A stretch of 64,000 nucleotides of DNA from Lactobacillus sp. HBUAS51381 (GTDB lineage: Bacteria > Bacillota > Bacilli > Lactobacillales > Lactobacillaceae). Shown piece by piece: positions 1 through 10,130 of the stretch (position 1 is the stretch's first letter; each line of letters opens with the position of its first letter). The DNA is taken from positions 1 through 64,000 of the forward strand of contig NZ_JAAVSC010000005.1 of assembly GCF_012641095.1 (NCBI RefSeq). The letters are read 5' to 3'. Below the pieces are notes generated by a model. That model was not told the DNA's origin. It did no database searches and was given only the letters and a program-made list of their open reading frames with translations. Position numbers and translations under genes: made by a program.

Positions 1-36
1 CTTTTTTATACACTTTTTTTACTCTACACAGTATAC

Positions 37-90
37 AAAAATATCCGTTGCCAGTAATCAATTAAATTGATTACCAACAACAGATATTTT
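37..90 (-). terminator. Rho-independent terminator after dusB
   Basis: Long inverted repeat: an ATATCCGTTG...GTAATCAATT arm pairs with AATTGATTAC...CAACAGATAT and is followed by a T-rich stretch when read on the minus strand. It lies about 60 bases beyond the dusB stop, so it probably ends the hslO-dusB transcript. The remaining bases 1-36 show no gene. Confidence 0.75.
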
Positions 91-148
91 AGAACCAAAG
101 TTTCTCTGAATTCCTGATTACGCATTAGAAAGCCCCTATTATCAAGCC

Positions 149-1174
149 TTAGGACTCATTTGTAAAACGCCGAACCGGCGTCTGCCGATCGCGCGCCGCA
201 ATCTTAGTCACAAAGTCGTCCAGAATTGTCAGCATCGTTGCCTCTTCCGTTGCATCCGTCAACGCCACCTTGGTCCGCGCAGCATGCGGAATTCCCTTAA
301 GATAGTAAGCGACCTGGTTACGGAAATCCAATGGCCCTTCGTCTGGCCCCTTGGCCGCACAAAGCCGCCGTAAATGTGTCTTTGCCATTGCGACTTTCTC
401 GGTCACCGTCGGCTCCGGTAAGCATTCTCCTGTCTCAAGGTAATGATTCACGCGCCGCAACAGCCATGGATTCCCCATCACCGCGCGGCCGATCATCACG
501 GCATCGGCGCCAACTTCATCTAGCATGCGCTTGGCATCCGCGGGCGTCCGAACATCCCCGTTACCCATGAAAGGAATCGTCAACTGCTGGGCCACCTGAT
601 GCAAGATATCCCAATCGGCGTCGCCCTGATACATCTGCTTACGGGTGCGACCGTGCATTGCAATGGCCGCGGCCCCCGCGTCTTGGGCGGCTAAGGCATT
701 CTCCACCGCTAAAACGTGGTGCTGATTCCAGCCCGTTCGCATCTTCACCGTAACGGGCTTATCAACCGCAGCCACGACTGCCGCAACCATGTGTCGCACC
801 TTCTCCGGGTCCAACAACCATTTCGCCCCAGCATCCGTATTCACAACCTTATTAACCGGACAGCCCATGTTAATGTCAATAATGTCGGCCGGCGTCTGCT
901 GATCGACGTACTGGGCGGCCTGAACCAGGGTCTCCTCGGTACCGCCAAAGATCTGAATGCTCATGGGATGCTCACGTGCGTCAACGGCCATCATCTGGAG
1001 CGTCCGCTGATTGTGATAATGAATCCCCTGGCCCGATATCATTTCACACTCTACCAATCCGGCGCCAAAATCCTTACAGATTCGGCGAAAGGCGACATTG
1101 GTCACCCCCGCCATCGGCGCCACGACCACGCGGTTAGGAATCTCGACGTCCCCAATCTTCCAACTCATTCCCAT
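149..1174 (-). CDS. dusB: tRNA-dihydrouridine synthase (DusB family)
   Basis: FMN-dependent enzyme that reduces uridine to dihydrouridine in the tRNA D-loop; cytosolic. The protein is about 341 residues, normal for the family. The N-terminal TIM-barrel start (VVAPMAGVTN), the catalytic-cysteine motif MGCPVNKV (Cys near residue 95) and the KMRTGW lysine motif (near 134) are all visible. The frame is open further upstream to 1255, but that extension lies inside hslO. The ATG at 1174, two bases after the hslO stop, gives the usual N-terminus, with a second ATG at 1168 possible. It is translationally coupled to hslO. In related genomes lysS often follows; here the window ends first. Confidence 0.93.
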   Translation of the reverse strand: MGMSWKIGDVEIPNRVVVAPMAGVTNVAFRRICKDFGAGLVECEMISGQGIHYHNQRTLQMMAVDAREHPMSIQIFGGTEETLVQAAQYVDQQTPADIIDINMGCPVNKVVNTDAGAKWLLDPEKVRHMVAAVVAAVDKPVTVKMRTGWNQHHVLAVENALAAQDAGAAAIAMHGRTRKQMYQGDADWDILHQVAQQLTIPFMGNGDVRTPADAKRMLDEVGADAVMIGRAVMGNPWLLRRVNHYLETGECLPEPTVTEKVAMAKTHLRRLCAAKGPDEGPLDFRNQVAYYLKGIPHAARTKVALTDATEEATMLTILDDFVTKIAARDRQTPVRRFTNES

Positions 1175-1176
1175 GC

Positions 1177-2064
1177 TTACTTCGCTTGGGCTTCCGTTAG
1201 AATCTGCCGCAAGTCGTCCTCGGAGAATTGGTACTTGTTCCCACAGAAATGACAAACCGCTTCGGCACCGTGATCTTCATCGATCATTTCCTGTAATGCT
1301 TCCGGCTGAATGGCCGCTAGCGACTTGGCGAAACGATCCTTGGAACAGTCGCATTTGAACCCAACGGGCATCTTCTGGAGGATCTTAACCTTTTCATCGG
1401 GGAACAGCAGTTTTAAAATGTCCTCTGGCTTCTGACCATCTAATAGAAGTTCCGACACCATCGGCATTTCCTTGATTCGCTTCTCCAACCGCGAGATCGC
1501 CGCATCCGAAGCACCCGGCATCACCTGAATCATGAACCCGCCAGCAACCTTAACCGTATTATTCGGTTGCACAAAGACGGATACCCCCACGGCGCTGGGA
1601 ATCTGTTCCGACTTAGCCAGGTAATAGGTGAAGTCTTCGCCCAATTCGCCAGAGATTAAGGGAACCTGTCCCGTGTAGGGTTGACCCAGGCCTTGATCTT
1701 TTGTCACGGTCATCATCCCTTGGACCCCGACCGCCTTCTTCACGTCAATCTTGTGCTTCTCGTTCAGTGGTAGGCTGACGTGCGGATACATCAGGTACCC
1801 CTTCACCGTACCATCGGCGTTCCCGTCGGCCACAATTGCTCCAACAGGGCCGTGACCGTCGACCTTCACCGTTAGCGTCTCCTTGCCCTTAAGCAACGAG
1901 GTCGACAACAGCATGGTCCCAATCAACGTCCGGCCCAGAGCCGCCGTCGCCGAACTCCACGTGTCGTGACGCTGCTGTGCCTCGGCTACCGTCTCCGTGG
2001 CGTCTACCACGTAAGCCCGAAACATCCCATCATCAATCAAACTTTTTACTAAATAATCTGCCAT
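1177..2064 (-). CDS. hslO: Hsp33 redox-regulated holdase chaperone
   Basis: Cytosolic chaperone activated by oxidation: it binds unfolding proteins when its zinc-ligating cysteines form disulfides. The 295-residue length is typical. The C-terminal zinc switch is complete, with C238-x-C240 and C271-x-x-C274 (CDC and CHFC). The N-terminal fold motif with YVVDATETV and the glycine-rich HGPVGAI segment also match. It sits directly upstream of dusB with a two-base gap and downstream of ftsH, which has its own terminator between, so hslO-dusB is probably a separate transcript. This is the order seen in many Bacillota. Confidence 0.96.
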   Translation of the reverse strand: MADYLVKSLIDDGMFRAYVVDATETVAEAQQRHDTWSSATAALGRTLIGTMLLSTSLLKGKETLTVKVDGHGPVGAIVADGNADGTVKGYLMYPHVSLPLNEKHKIDVKKAVGVQGMMTVTKDQGLGQPYTGQVPLISGELGEDFTYYLAKSEQIPSAVGVSVFVQPNNTVKVAGGFMIQVMPGASDAAISRLEKRIKEMPMVSELLLDGQKPEDILKLLFPDEKVKILQKMPVGFKCDCSKDRFAKSLAAIQPEALQEMIDEDHGAEAVCHFCGNKYQFSEDDLRQILTEAQAK

Positions 2065-2199
2065 TAAATTTAAACGTCCTTTCGTTACAAGTCATCCTGC
2101 CTTACATTACCAGAAAGTTCGGAATTTGCAAAGAACCCGCTTCGATTATCTGGGTCCTGTCATCGCCCAATCACGGCGCCAATCACCCTTTAAGTCACG

Positions 2200-2229
2200 A
2201 AAAGGTCCGAGACAAACGTCCCGGACCTT
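2200..2229 (-). terminator. Rho-independent terminator after ftsH
   Basis: Stem GGTCCGGGA / TCTCGGACC with a short loop followed by TTTT on the minus strand, 15 bases after the ftsH stop. It separates ftsH from hslO. Confidence 0.8.
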
Positions 2230-2243
2230 ACATCGTCACTACA

Positions 2244-4361
2244 TTATTCGGAATGGTCGGACTCATCGTGATCGTCTGGCGCTGCCGAACTAGCCGCTGA
2301 GCTAGCCGGTGCCGCTTCAGAAGACGTTTCACTTGAGGCGCTGGAAGCCAACTTCGCTTCAGTTGAAGCTTGACGTTCCGCTTCACGGCGTTCAAGTTCA
2401 CGCTTAGACTCTTCGAAAGTTGCCGCCTTTTCGCTAGGAAATTCGTCATTGTCGTCCTTTTCAGGCATTTTCCCAGTGTTAAACAAGCTGAGAATTTGCT
2501 TTTCGTCCAGCGTTTCGTATTTCAGCAAGGCATCCGCAATAATCTTGTGTTCTGCTTTGTGTTCTTCCAGAATCTTCCGGGCAGTATCGTGTGCTTCCCC
2601 GATGATCCGACGAACTTCACTATCAATTAAGTTAGCGGTATGTTCAGAGTACGTTGGTTGACCAGGATACCCGGCACCGGCGAATGGTTGGCCGCCAGCG
2701 CTTTCCAGGGCCACAGTCCCCACAGCATCACTCATCCCATACTGGGTAACCATGGAACGGGCAATTTGCGTTGCCTGCTCGAAGTCATTGGAGGCCCCGG
2801 AGGACTCGGAGTGGAAAATCAACTCTTCAGCCGTCCGACCACCCATTAACCCGGCAATCTGTTCCATAGCATCCTTCTTGGACATCAACATCTGGTCTTC
2901 ACGCGGTAACATGATCGCGTAACCGCCGGCGCGGCCACGTGGCACAATCGTAACCTTATGAACCACGCGCGCATCGTTCAAGACCAACCCGACGATGGTA
3001 TGACCGGCTTCATGGTACGCCACGGTCTTCCTTTCTTCAGGGCTGATGACCCGGTCCTTCTTAGCTGGTCCGGCGATAACCCGATCTTCGGCTTCATCTA
3101 AGTCAGAAGCATCAATCTGGGTCTTGTTCCGCCGTGCCGCCAGTAAGGCCGCTTCGTTCAGAAGGTTTTCCAAGTCTGCCCCTACGAAACCAGGCGTTTG
3201 CTTAGAAATTTCCTTCAAATCAACATCGTTGGCTAAAGGCTTGTTCTTGGCGTGAACCTTCAGGATCGCTTCACGACCCTTAACATCCGGTCGACCCACT
3301 AAGATCTTCCGGTCAAACCGACCTGGCCGCAGCAAGGCGGGGTCCAACACATCGGAACGGTTGGTGGCGGCCATCACAATGACGCCTTCACTCCCCGTAA
3401 ACCCGTCCATTTCAACCAGTAATTGGTTCAACGTTTGTTCACGTTCATCGTGGCCACCGCCCATGCCGGCACCCCGTTGACGACCAACCGCATCAATTTC
3501 ATCAATAAAGATGATTGAAGGTGCGGCCTTCTTGGCCTGTTCAAACAGATCCCGAACACGACTAGCCCCGACACCGACGAACATTTCCACGAAATCTGAA
3601 CCAGAAATCGAGAAGAACGGTACCGCCGCTTCACCAGCAACGGCCTTCGCCAGCAACGTTTTACCAGTACCAGGAGGACCCTCCAGCAAGACACCAGATG
3701 GGATCCGGGCACCTAATGAAACAAACTTACGCGGATTCTTCAAGAACTCAACCACTTCAACGAGTTCTTGCTTTTCTTCCTCTTCACCAGCGACGTCAGC
3801 AAAGCGAACCTTGTTCTCCTTGCTATCAGCCGGCTTGGCTTTACTCTTCCCAAAGTTCATGACGCGTCCATTGCCGCCGCCTTGGCCGGCTTGACCCATC
3901 ATCATGTAGAAGAAGAAGAAGAAAATAACTAGTGGCGCAACGTAGACTAATAAATTAATCCAGAAGCCACTCGACTCTTCCGCCTTGGTGTTCATTTTAA
4001 CATTGTGATTCTTGGCAACTTTATCAATCTCAGAAACCGTCGAATTATTGGTTAAGACCTGAGTGCTGAAACTAGTCACAGCCGTGCTCTGTGAGCCGCC
4101 GAGACTAAAGCCGGTGTTGGTTGTACGCTTTTGCGCATTCCGATATTCCCCGGTAATCTTGTAAACTCCCCCGGAAGGTTGAATGGAGAATTTCTTGATC
4201 TTATTCGCGTTCAAATCTTTAACGAATTGACTCGATTGGATTTCTTGGGTTTGTGAGCTGTTGCCGTTACCATTGAATAGGTAAACCACACCAATGATCA
4301 ACAAGAAAATCACAATGTAAAACAGACTATTACGGAACAGTCCATTTCGTCGATTATTCAT
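2244..4361 (-). CDS. ftsH: ATP-dependent zinc metalloprotease FtsH
   Basis: Membrane-anchored AAA+ protease that extracts and degrades membrane and regulatory proteins as a hexamer. Order of parts: TM helix at about residues 13-30, extracytoplasmic domain to about 130, second TM helix at about 134-155, AAA+ module with Walker A GPPGTGKT (228-235) and Walker B IIFIDEID (about 283-290), second region of homology with the arginine-finger segment RPGRFDR, and the zinc site HEAGH (450-454). The C-terminal tail after about 620 is low-complexity, rich in Glu, Ala and Ser. A strong AAGGAGG-type ribosome site precedes the ATG. It follows tilS-hpt, the classic arrangement. Confidence 0.98.
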   Translation of the reverse strand: MNNRRNGLFRNSLFYIVIFLLIIGVVYLFNGNGNSSQTQEIQSSQFVKDLNANKIKKFSIQPSGGVYKITGEYRNAQKRTTNTGFSLGGSQSTAVTSFSTQVLTNNSTVSEIDKVAKNHNVKMNTKAEESSGFWINLLVYVAPLVIFFFFFYMMMGQAGQGGGNGRVMNFGKSKAKPADSKENKVRFADVAGEEEEKQELVEVVEFLKNPRKFVSLGARIPSGVLLEGPPGTGKTLLAKAVAGEAAVPFFSISGSDFVEMFVGVGASRVRDLFEQAKKAAPSIIFIDEIDAVGRQRGAGMGGGHDEREQTLNQLLVEMDGFTGSEGVIVMAATNRSDVLDPALLRPGRFDRKILVGRPDVKGREAILKVHAKNKPLANDVDLKEISKQTPGFVGADLENLLNEAALLAARRNKTQIDASDLDEAEDRVIAGPAKKDRVISPEERKTVAYHEAGHTIVGLVLNDARVVHKVTIVPRGRAGGYAIMLPREDQMLMSKKDAMEQIAGLMGGRTAEELIFHSESSGASNDFEQATQIARSMVTQYGMSDAVGTVALESAGGQPFAGAGYPGQPTYSEHTANLIDSEVRRIIGEAHDTARKILEEHKAEHKIIADALLKYETLDEKQILSLFNTGKMPEKDDNDEFPSEKAATFEESKRELERREAERQASTEAKLASSASSETSSEAAPASSAASSAAPDDHDESDHSE

Positions 4362-4469
4362 GTCGTGCCTCCTTACTCACAGTTCCCAGCCTTCACATAG
4401 GAACGAAATTTAGAGCGTATGCCCTTTTGACTAAATAAGATGTTATCACAATTGACTATCATTGACTAA

Positions 4470-5012
4470 TTATTTATCTGAATAAACGGAAGGCTTCAAA
4501 ACACCAACATACGGGAGATTCCGATATTTTTCTTCGTAGTCCAAACCGTACCCAACCACGAACTCGCTGGGAACATTAAACCCGACGTAATCGGCCTTCG
4601 CTTCAACCACCCGACCGCTGGGTTTGTCCATCAGCGTGCAGACCCGAATCGAATTGGCCTTGCGATCCTTCAACAGGTCCTCAAGGTACTTCAACGTCCG
4701 CCCGGTATCGATAATATCTTCAACCAGAATAATATCGCGCCCGGCAACGTCCGTGTCCAAATCCTTTAACAACCGGATGGTCCCAGATGAAGCCGTCCCC
4801 CCGTTGTAACTGGAGACATCAATGAAGTCAATCGTTGCATAGATATCCATATCGCGAATAACATCCGTCATGAACAGGATAGCACCTTTCAGGACACAAA
4901 TGATTAATGGTGTCTTATCACGGTAGTCTTCCGAAAGTTGCGTACCTAACCGTTTGCACGCGGCGGCAATGTCTTCCTCACTGTAAAGGACCTTTAAAAT
5001 ATCGTTATTCAT
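4470..5012 (-). CDS. hpt: Hypoxanthine phosphoribosyltransferase
   Basis: Purine salvage enzyme joining hypoxanthine or guanine to PRPP to form IMP or GMP. The PRPP-binding loop [10 protein letters not shown], the KGAILFMTD segment and the C-terminal [17 protein letters not shown] block are all present in a 180-residue protein of standard length. The reading frame is open eight codons further upstream, but that would overlap tilS. The ATG at 5012 has an AAAGGGG ribosome site just ahead, so I chose it. The tilS stop lies about 15 bases upstream, so the two genes are very likely cotranscribed, as in most Bacillota. Confidence 0.96.
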   Translation of the reverse strand: MNNDILKVLYSEEDIAAACKRLGTQLSEDYRDKTPLIICVLKGAILFMTDVIRDMDIYATIDFIDVSSYNGGTASSGTIRLLKDLDTDVAGRDIILVEDIIDTGRTLKYLEDLLKDRKANSIRVCTLMDKPSGRVVEAKADYVGFNVPSEFVVGYGLDYEEKYRNLPYVGVLKPSVYSDK

Positions 5013-5028
5013 GCTGTTCCCCTTTCGC

Positions 5029-6423
5029 CTAGTCATGCTGTAATTTGATATGATAGTTGCTTGTGTGCGACCGTGGCGGTAACACCGACCATTTCACGCC
5101 CAACGCAGCCACGACTTCACCCGTCGCCGTCACTAAAACCGGAACTTTCGCCCGCAAGTCGCGCGGAACCTTGGCGTTAATCAAGGCCCGCCGGACGGTC
5201 TGATGATGACCATTGGCCAACCGTAAGTGATCCGTTGCCTGCCACGAACGAACGCGGAGCGGGAACTGATCGGCGGTCAAGGCCACAATCTCATTGGCTG
5301 GTAAATCGGTAGTTGCGTCCGTTGTAAAGCAGCCAAATTGCCAGCCATTTCCCAACGTTCGCCATTGGTTTAATACTACCATAAAACTAAAAACTTCCTC
5401 GGAATTTTGTCGGAAATTTTTGGATTGCTGATACGTAAATGTGTCATACTTTTTTTCAAGACGCCAACCGTGTCCCAAATCCACGCTACCAGTTGGCCGC
5501 TGCGGATTACTTAAGAGCTGCCGACAGGCCGCCAGCACCGGGGCTTCCGTCGTTAGTGTGGGTGAGGCCAGTTTGATCAATCGTGCGAGCAGCAGGTCCT
5601 GCAGATCGGCCGATTGGCTTAAAAATCGTTGGGTGTCAACGCGTAATGGTCGCCGTTGCCGAATAATCTGGCCCAACTGCGCCGTCACCGTCTGATCCGT
5701 GACCCGCAGCACCGTCCGCAGTTGAGCCGCGTAGGCGAGTAAATGGCGATCCACCTGTGGATTCTCCCGACGCAGGGCTGGTAACAACTGTAACCGCAGC
5801 CGATTGCGACTCGCCGTCAACTCGTGATTCGTGGCATCCTCATACCAGGGAATCTGCCGTTGCTGCGCGTACGTCCGTAGCTGCTGCTTCGTGAATGGCA
5901 ATAACGGGCGAATTAGCCGTCCCTGATGAAACGGCCGACTCGCCGGCATCCCCGTTAACTGGGCCAACTGCCCACCCCGAATCAGCTTAAACAAAATGGT
6001 CTCCGCCTGCTCATCCGCCTGATGGGCCGTGGCCACCCAGTCAGCCTGCTGGGCCACGAGCTGTTTGGCAAAGAACTGATACCGAAACCGACGGGCGGCA
6101 TCCTCAACCCCATGCTGGGGATGCTGATCAACCGGCCACGTCGCGGTTACGAGTGGCACCTGATGCTCGGCACACCACCGGGTTAGAAAGGCCGTCTCGG
6201 TCACACTCTGTTCTCGCAATTGATGATTGACGTACACCACCGTCAACTGCGGCCGCTGGGTCACGGGAAGCGCCATGAATAAGGTCAAGAGCACCATAGA
6301 ATCCACCCCGGTCGAGACCGCAATGAGGCCGTGCTGCTGGGGGTCCGCCCAACCGTGCTGCTGACAATTCCGTTGAAAATCCGTCTCCAGTGACACCACA
6401 CGCCCTCTTCTCTTCTCGCTCAT
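5029..6423 (-). CDS. tilS: tRNA(Ile)-lysidine synthetase
   Basis: ATP-dependent enzyme that converts C34 of tRNA-Ile(CAU) to lysidine so that it reads AUA; essential in most bacteria. The PP-loop reads STGVDS (residues 37-42), a variant of SGGxDS. It is followed by VNHQLREQS, the [14 protein letters not shown] block, [12 protein letters not shown] and an intact TilS C-terminal domain ([14 protein letters not shown]). The 464-residue length is normal. The start is uncertain: no good ribosome site precedes the ATG at 6423, while an AGAAGAGGG stretch precedes GTG codons at residues 9-10. A strong terminator hairpin sits only about 15 bases upstream. Confidence 0.93.
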   Translation of the reverse strand: MSEKRRGRVVSLETDFQRNCQQHGWADPQQHGLIAVSTGVDSMVLLTLFMALPVTQRPQLTVVYVNHQLREQSVTETAFLTRWCAEHQVPLVTATWPVDQHPQHGVEDAARRFRYQFFAKQLVAQQADWVATAHQADEQAETILFKLIRGGQLAQLTGMPASRPFHQGRLIRPLLPFTKQQLRTYAQQRQIPWYEDATNHELTASRNRLRLQLLPALRRENPQVDRHLLAYAAQLRTVLRVTDQTVTAQLGQIIRQRRPLRVDTQRFLSQSADLQDLLLARLIKLASPTLTTEAPVLAACRQLLSNPQRPTGSVDLGHGWRLEKKYDTFTYQQSKNFRQNSEEVFSFMVVLNQWRTLGNGWQFGCFTTDATTDLPANEIVALTADQFPLRVRSWQATDHLRLANGHHQTVRRALINAKVPRDLRAKVPVLVTATGEVVAALGVKWSVLPPRSHTSNYHIKLQHD

Positions 6424-6437
6424 GACTCAGCGGTTAT

Positions 6438-6471
6438 GAAAAAAGTCTGGGACCAGGTCTCAGACTTTTTA
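6438..6471 (-). terminator. Rho-independent terminator between the S1-domain gene and tilS
   Basis: Stem AAAAGTCTGAGACC / GGTCCCAGACTTTT followed by TTTTTT on the minus strand. It lies 84 bases after the S1-domain gene and ends about 15 bases before the annotated tilS ATG, leaving almost no room for a separate tilS promoter. Partial read-through is the simplest explanation. Confidence 0.85.
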
Positions 6472-6554
6472 TCTCCGAACGCAACTTGCAAGGTGCTGTC
6501 AGCTAACCGCTTGCTGACCCACCCTCGCCAATTTGATGGCCCGTTAGTCAGTGA

Positions 6555-7094
6555 CTAACTGCGCCGACCACCACGGCCGCCACGCTTGCCTTCGGTGTTT
6601 CGTTTAATCGTTGCCAAACGGTCCTCACTTTGCTTCAAGAACCCTGACATCATGTCGTCAAAATTTTCTTTATGGGGAGCCGAATGATGACCCGCAAATC
6701 GACCATTTGCTGAGTTATGGTGTGGCCGGGGGCCGTTATTTTCAAACCGCCGACCGTGACCATGACTTTCACCGCCGTGGCTAGCAGAGTTGCCGCCATG
6801 GTGCTGCTCATGATCTCGGTGTTCACTGTGACTGTGGTGGGGCCGGTCACCAGCCGGATGGTCCGTCGCCTTGCGAATCGACAGCCCAATCTTCCCATCA
6901 TTACCAACGGTCAAAACCTTGACCGTTACTTCGTCACCAACAGACAGAACGTCATGGATATCCTTAACGTAGCCGTCAGAAATCTCACTAATGTGCACCA
7001 ACCCGGTCTTGTGGTCGCCTAAATCAACAAATGCACCAAAGTTCGTAATTCCGGAGACCTTTCCGGAAACTTTAGCTCCAACCTCGATTGCCAT
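6555..7094 (-). CDS. yabR: S1 RNA-binding domain protein (YabR/GSP13-like)
   Basis: Small cytosolic protein with one S1/OB-fold RNA-binding domain at residues 1-75 (SGKVSGITNFGAFVDLGDHKTGLVHISEIS), as in the general stress protein GSP13/YabR family. The frame opens 18 codons earlier, but the ATG at 7094 has a perfect AAGGAGG site and starts MAIEVGAK, typical of the family. After the S1 domain comes a low-complexity tail of about 70 residues that is unusually rich in His, Gly, Asp and Asn, then a short basic C-terminus with GKRGGRGGRRS. It lies between divIC and tilS in the conserved order. The exact function is not established. Confidence 0.9.
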   Translation of the reverse strand: MAIEVGAKVSGKVSGITNFGAFVDLGDHKTGLVHISEISDGYVKDIHDVLSVGDEVTVKVLTVGNDGKIGLSIRKATDHPAGDRPHHSHSEHRDHEQHHGGNSASHGGESHGHGRRFENNGPRPHHNSANGRFAGHHSAPHKENFDDMMSGFLKQSEDRLATIKRNTEGKRGGRGGRRS

Positions 7095-7375
7095 AAAAAA
7101 GAAGTTCCTCCTTAAAATAAGTGCTTTCAGTATAACACAATTTCCCAAGATTCCACATGTTAAACATTAAAAAGACAGTCCATTAATCAATTTTCCTTAC
7201 CCGCCGAAACCCCCGCCAGATTAACCTCTAAGCCGATTACACGTTTCCAACCATCATCATATTCCCCCAGGCCCCGTTGGCTCCTAGCCATTGACCAAGT
7301 CGGGCTTACTCGCGTTTGGTGGGCAACACCTTGCTTTTCCGGTTCTAGGGTCGGCAGCGTCGACAAACCAGTCTA
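7095..7375. other. Intergenic region between divIC and the S1-domain gene
   Basis: About 280 bases without a convincing reading frame. It presumably contains the promoter for the S1-domain gene on the minus strand, but I could not identify confident -35 and -10 boxes. Confidence 0.4.
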
Positions 7376-7415
7376 GAAAAAAATCCGCCAGTTCAGCCGA
7401 ACCGACGGATTTTTC
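7376..7415 (-). terminator. Rho-independent terminator after divIC
   Basis: Stem AAAAATCCGTCGGTTC / GAACTGGCGGATTTTT with a T-run on the minus strand, a few bases beyond the divIC stop. It ends the mfd-yabM-rqcP-divIC direction of transcription. Confidence 0.85.
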
Positions 7416-7421
7416 AGGACA

Positions 7422-7832
7422 CTATTTAACGGTCACGTCACTCGCGTGGTCACCGGGCAGACTATAGATGGTTTCACCGGACTTCGAATAGTAATACTTC
7501 GACCGAATCAGCCGCCCCAAATAGTCCTTATCATTTAACTGTTTAATTTGCAATTGGAGCTTGTGATCCGTCGCTTTAGTCGCCGCCAGCTTTTGCTTGC
7601 TGGTCGTGACCTCACTTTGGACGTGATGAAGGCTGGCGTTGGTTCGCACCAATTGAATTCCCAGGACAACGGCAAACACCGCAAACACAACCATAATCCG
7701 CGTTGCTCTGCGCATCCGTCGCTTTCCTAACCATTGGTGACGGTGGGCCTTCGCCTGTTGGTGATCCAGACGCCGGGTATAGTCATTTTCTAAACGTTCG
7801 ATTTTCGCCGGTTTCGGTTTGACGTCAGCCAT
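7422..7832 (-). CDS. divIC: Septum formation initiator DivIC/FtsB family
   Basis: Small bitopic division protein that, with FtsL and DivIB, links the septal synthases to the divisome. The 136-residue protein has a basic cytoplasmic N-terminus (about 1-45), one TM helix (about 46-63, IMVVFAVFAVVLGIQLV) and an extracytoplasmic coiled coil (about 66-105). It ends with the family signature in which YLGRLIRSKYYYSKSGE leads into a short C-terminal tail. Its place between rqcP and yabR matches the conserved cluster. A CACTCCTC element upstream gives a GAGGAGTG ribosome site on the minus strand. Confidence 0.93.
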   Translation of the reverse strand: MADVKPKPAKIERLENDYTRRLDHQQAKAHRHQWLGKRRMRRATRIMVVFAVFAVVLGIQLVRTNASLHHVQSEVTTSKQKLAATKATDHKLQLQIKQLNDKDYLGRLIRSKYYYSKSGETIYSLPGDHASDVTVK

Positions 7833-7949
7833 CTTCCACTCACTCCTCAGTTTTCACCAGATAGTTTAACTTGAGTATAGCAAGTTTCAATTTGCCCGTC
7901 TAGCACGTTTAGCATAATGTAAAACATTCGTCACATTTAACGCTAAATG

Positions 7950-8225
7950 CTACTGGTTTTGCCGGAAATCTTGGGCATAATCTTCCTTAACGATGGTGTA
8001 CATCCGTTCGGCGTCATCCTTTTTAGTGGTTTCCAACAATTCATTAACCTTCACTGTTAACGTTTTGTTACCGAACTTAATAACTAACTCATCATTTGTG
8101 ACCACGTCACTGGAAGACTTGGCGACTTTACCATTAATGGCAATTCGACCCTTGTCCGCAATTTCCTTAGCGACCGACCGCCGCTTAATAATCCGTGAAA
8201 CCTTTAAATACTTATCTAATCGCAT
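7950..8225 (-). CDS. rqcP: RNA-binding S4 domain protein RqcP (YabO)
   Basis: Ribosome-associated S4-domain protein. In Bacillota RqcP/YabO works with RqcH in ribosome quality control, stabilising the P-site tRNA on stalled 50S subunits during alanine tailing. The S4 fold fills residues 1-60 ([16 protein letters not shown], then [20 protein letters not shown]), with a short acidic C-terminal extension; 91 residues is typical. The start is one base from the end of the upstream flippase gene, so the two are translationally coupled. Assignment rests on the S4 motif plus cluster position. Confidence 0.92.
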   Translation of the reverse strand: MRLDKYLKVSRIIKRRSVAKEIADKGRIAINGKVAKSSSDVVTNDELVIKFGNKTLTVKVNELLETTKKDDAERMYTIVKEDYAQDFRQNQ

Positions 8226-8226
8226 A

Positions 8227-9807
8227 TTATTTTCCTCCGTGTTGACTAAGTTGTTGCCATAATCTTAACACACTCTCGCCGTGGGGAATCGCCAACCACT
8301 CCCTGACCGATAGCAACTGCCACCGCAGCGCCAATCCCATAAAGATGATGACGCCCACTGGGATCGCAATCAGTAAGCCGCCGCCAATCGCAAGCCGGCT
8401 GGTCATCAGCGCCGGCCACCAGTGTTCCAACGCGGTGACGGTCACTTGAACGCCGAAGACCATCAAGATGGTACAGGCTAGTAAAATCCGAATGTACGGC
8501 TTGGTCCAAATGCCTGAACGCAGCGTGCGGTCGGAGCCGTACCAGATCACCCAGAAGATGACCCCCAGGCTGACCACCGTCAACCAGCTTGCCCCCGTTG
8601 CGCCGAGATGCCGAACGGCCGCTTGATTAAAGAGAACCTTGACCAGCAAGCCGGCCCCCAGGGCAACCACCGTCAGCCGGTACTGATCCTGACTCTGCAA
8701 GACACTGTTGTACGTCTGAATCAACGTGGCCAGAATGATGCTGAGCATATAAACGCTGAGCATCCCCGATCCCTGCGTATCGCCAAAGAGCAACCGATTA
8801 ATCCAGGGCATTAGCACCACTAAGCCGGCGGTGGCGGCGACCGCCACCATCAGCGCGATCCGCATCATCGTGGTCGTCAGCCGTTTAAACGCCGCCGGTC
8901 GTCGCTCCTGCTGTGCCGCCGTTAAAGCCGGCAGAAGCGAGGTCGCAAAGGCCACCGCAACGACGAGGCCCAGTTGAACCAGTGGCTGGGCCCGATCATA
9001 GACCCCCTTGAGACTCTTCGCGGTCAAGTCACCCATGCCACCGGCAACCAGTCCATTCTTAACTGTAAATGAATCGACGAGTTGCAGAAGCACCAGCATG
9101 GCCGTGAGCAAACACAGGGTACCGCCTTCAATCAGCAGACGCCGACCGATGTGCGGCACCTTGTGGGTGGGCATCACGTCTCGCCGTCGCCAACGGGGCA
9201 AGACCAGCAAGGCGGCGACGGCCGCAATGGTTCCACCGCTCAACGCCCAGGTCCCCATGCAGTAGACCGACCAATCGTGACTGGTAGCCCAACCCGCAGC
9301 GACCAAGATCACCACGACCCGAACCAGCTGCTCTACCACCTGAGAACGGGCGGTTGGTAACATTTGGAACCGACCTTGATGATAGCCCCGGCCGACCGAC
9401 AACGCCGGCATGAAGAGAAACATCCACGCCACCATCTGGATCAGGGGAGCCAAATGCCGGTCCCCCATGCCCTGCGCCAACCCCGGCGCGCCCACCATCA
9501 GGCCACCGAAGATCAGCAAAGCCAATCCCCACAGCCAATAATAGATTTGCCGGGCGACCTGTTGTTGGCTCGGCAAATCCGGTGCCTCGGCGATCAGCTT
9601 CGAGATGAAGACGGGTAGGCCACTCAGCGCAAAGGTCATGCCAATACCGTATAACGGATAAACCTGCTGGTACACGTAGAAACCGGTGTTACCGACCATG
9701 TTTTGAAACGGCACCCGGTACACGGCGCTTAGGAGCTTGGCAATGAACGCCGCGATGGAAAGAATCAGGGCGCCTTGCAAGGTCGTATTCACATTGCGGT
9801 TGCCCAT
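8227..9807 (-). CDS. yabM: MATE/MOP-family lipid or polysaccharide flippase (YabM/SpoVB-like)
   Basis: Polytopic membrane protein of the MurJ/SpoVB/Wzx superfamily, about 14 predicted hydrophobic helices over 526 residues. It begins with the usual [22 protein letters not shown] segment followed by VPFQNMVGN. Such proteins flip lipid-linked cell-wall or polysaccharide precursors across the membrane; the substrate here cannot be told from sequence, and overlap with lipid II flipping is possible. It sits between mfd and rqcP as in the Bacillus yab cluster. Two intergenic repeat modules separate it from mfd, so it may now rely on its own promoter. Confidence 0.87.
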   Translation of the reverse strand: MGNRNVNTTLQGALILSIAAFIAKLLSAVYRVPFQNMVGNTGFYVYQQVYPLYGIGMTFALSGLPVFISKLIAEAPDLPSQQQVARQIYYWLWGLALLIFGGLMVGAPGLAQGMGDRHLAPLIQMVAWMFLFMPALSVGRGYHQGRFQMLPTARSQVVEQLVRVVVILVAAGWATSHDWSVYCMGTWALSGGTIAAVAALLVLPRWRRRDVMPTHKVPHIGRRLLIEGGTLCLLTAMLVLLQLVDSFTVKNGLVAGGMGDLTAKSLKGVYDRAQPLVQLGLVVAVAFATSLLPALTAAQQERRPAAFKRLTTTMMRIALMVAVAATAGLVVLMPWINRLLFGDTQGSGMLSVYMLSIILATLIQTYNSVLQSQDQYRLTVVALGAGLLVKVLFNQAAVRHLGATGASWLTVVSLGVIFWVIWYGSDRTLRSGIWTKPYIRILLACTILMVFGVQVTVTALEHWWPALMTSRLAIGGGLLIAIPVGVIIFMGLALRWQLLSVREWLAIPHGESVLRLWQQLSQHGGK

Positions 9808-9880
9808 CGACTTCCTCCTTCAGTGCTGCTTACAAATTTAGTGTTGCATTGTACTATGTTGCAATTTAAATTGTGGATAC

Positions 9881-10065
9881 TGGTCGCCTACCGTTCGCAA
9901 AATATGAGCTGGAACGCGGTGGGCAGGACGTTCCGAGCCAAAGGGCGGTCTCGGAACTCGCTTGAAACCGCCAAAAACCGGCGTTTTCAAGTCGCCATTC
10001 TCTAACCGGTTGACACCGCTCAGAGAATCCCACGGCTGAGCTCATATTTTGCTTCACTCCCGGCT
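9881..10065. repeat. Intergenic repeat, type 1 module (copy 1)
   Basis: Structured repeat between yabM and mfd. Its outer part reads GGTCGCCTACCGTTCG and its ends carry a perfect 14-base inverted repeat, GCAAAATATGAGCT at 9897-9910 and AGCTCATATTTTGC at 10039-10052. The interior has smaller inverted segments. The same framework recurs at 18792, 21553, 54145-54430 and 59683-59862. Confidence 0.8.
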
Positions 10066-10130
10066 ACTGATGAGGGCGCAACGACAGACAGTAAAGTCGT
10101 ACCAACGCCATATCCAGTGTCATCACACAC

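Noticed and set aside
716-1252. 178-codon plus-strand frame across dusB
   Set aside because: It runs antisense to the strongly supported dusB, has no ribosome site and its composition is that of a reverse-frame shadow.
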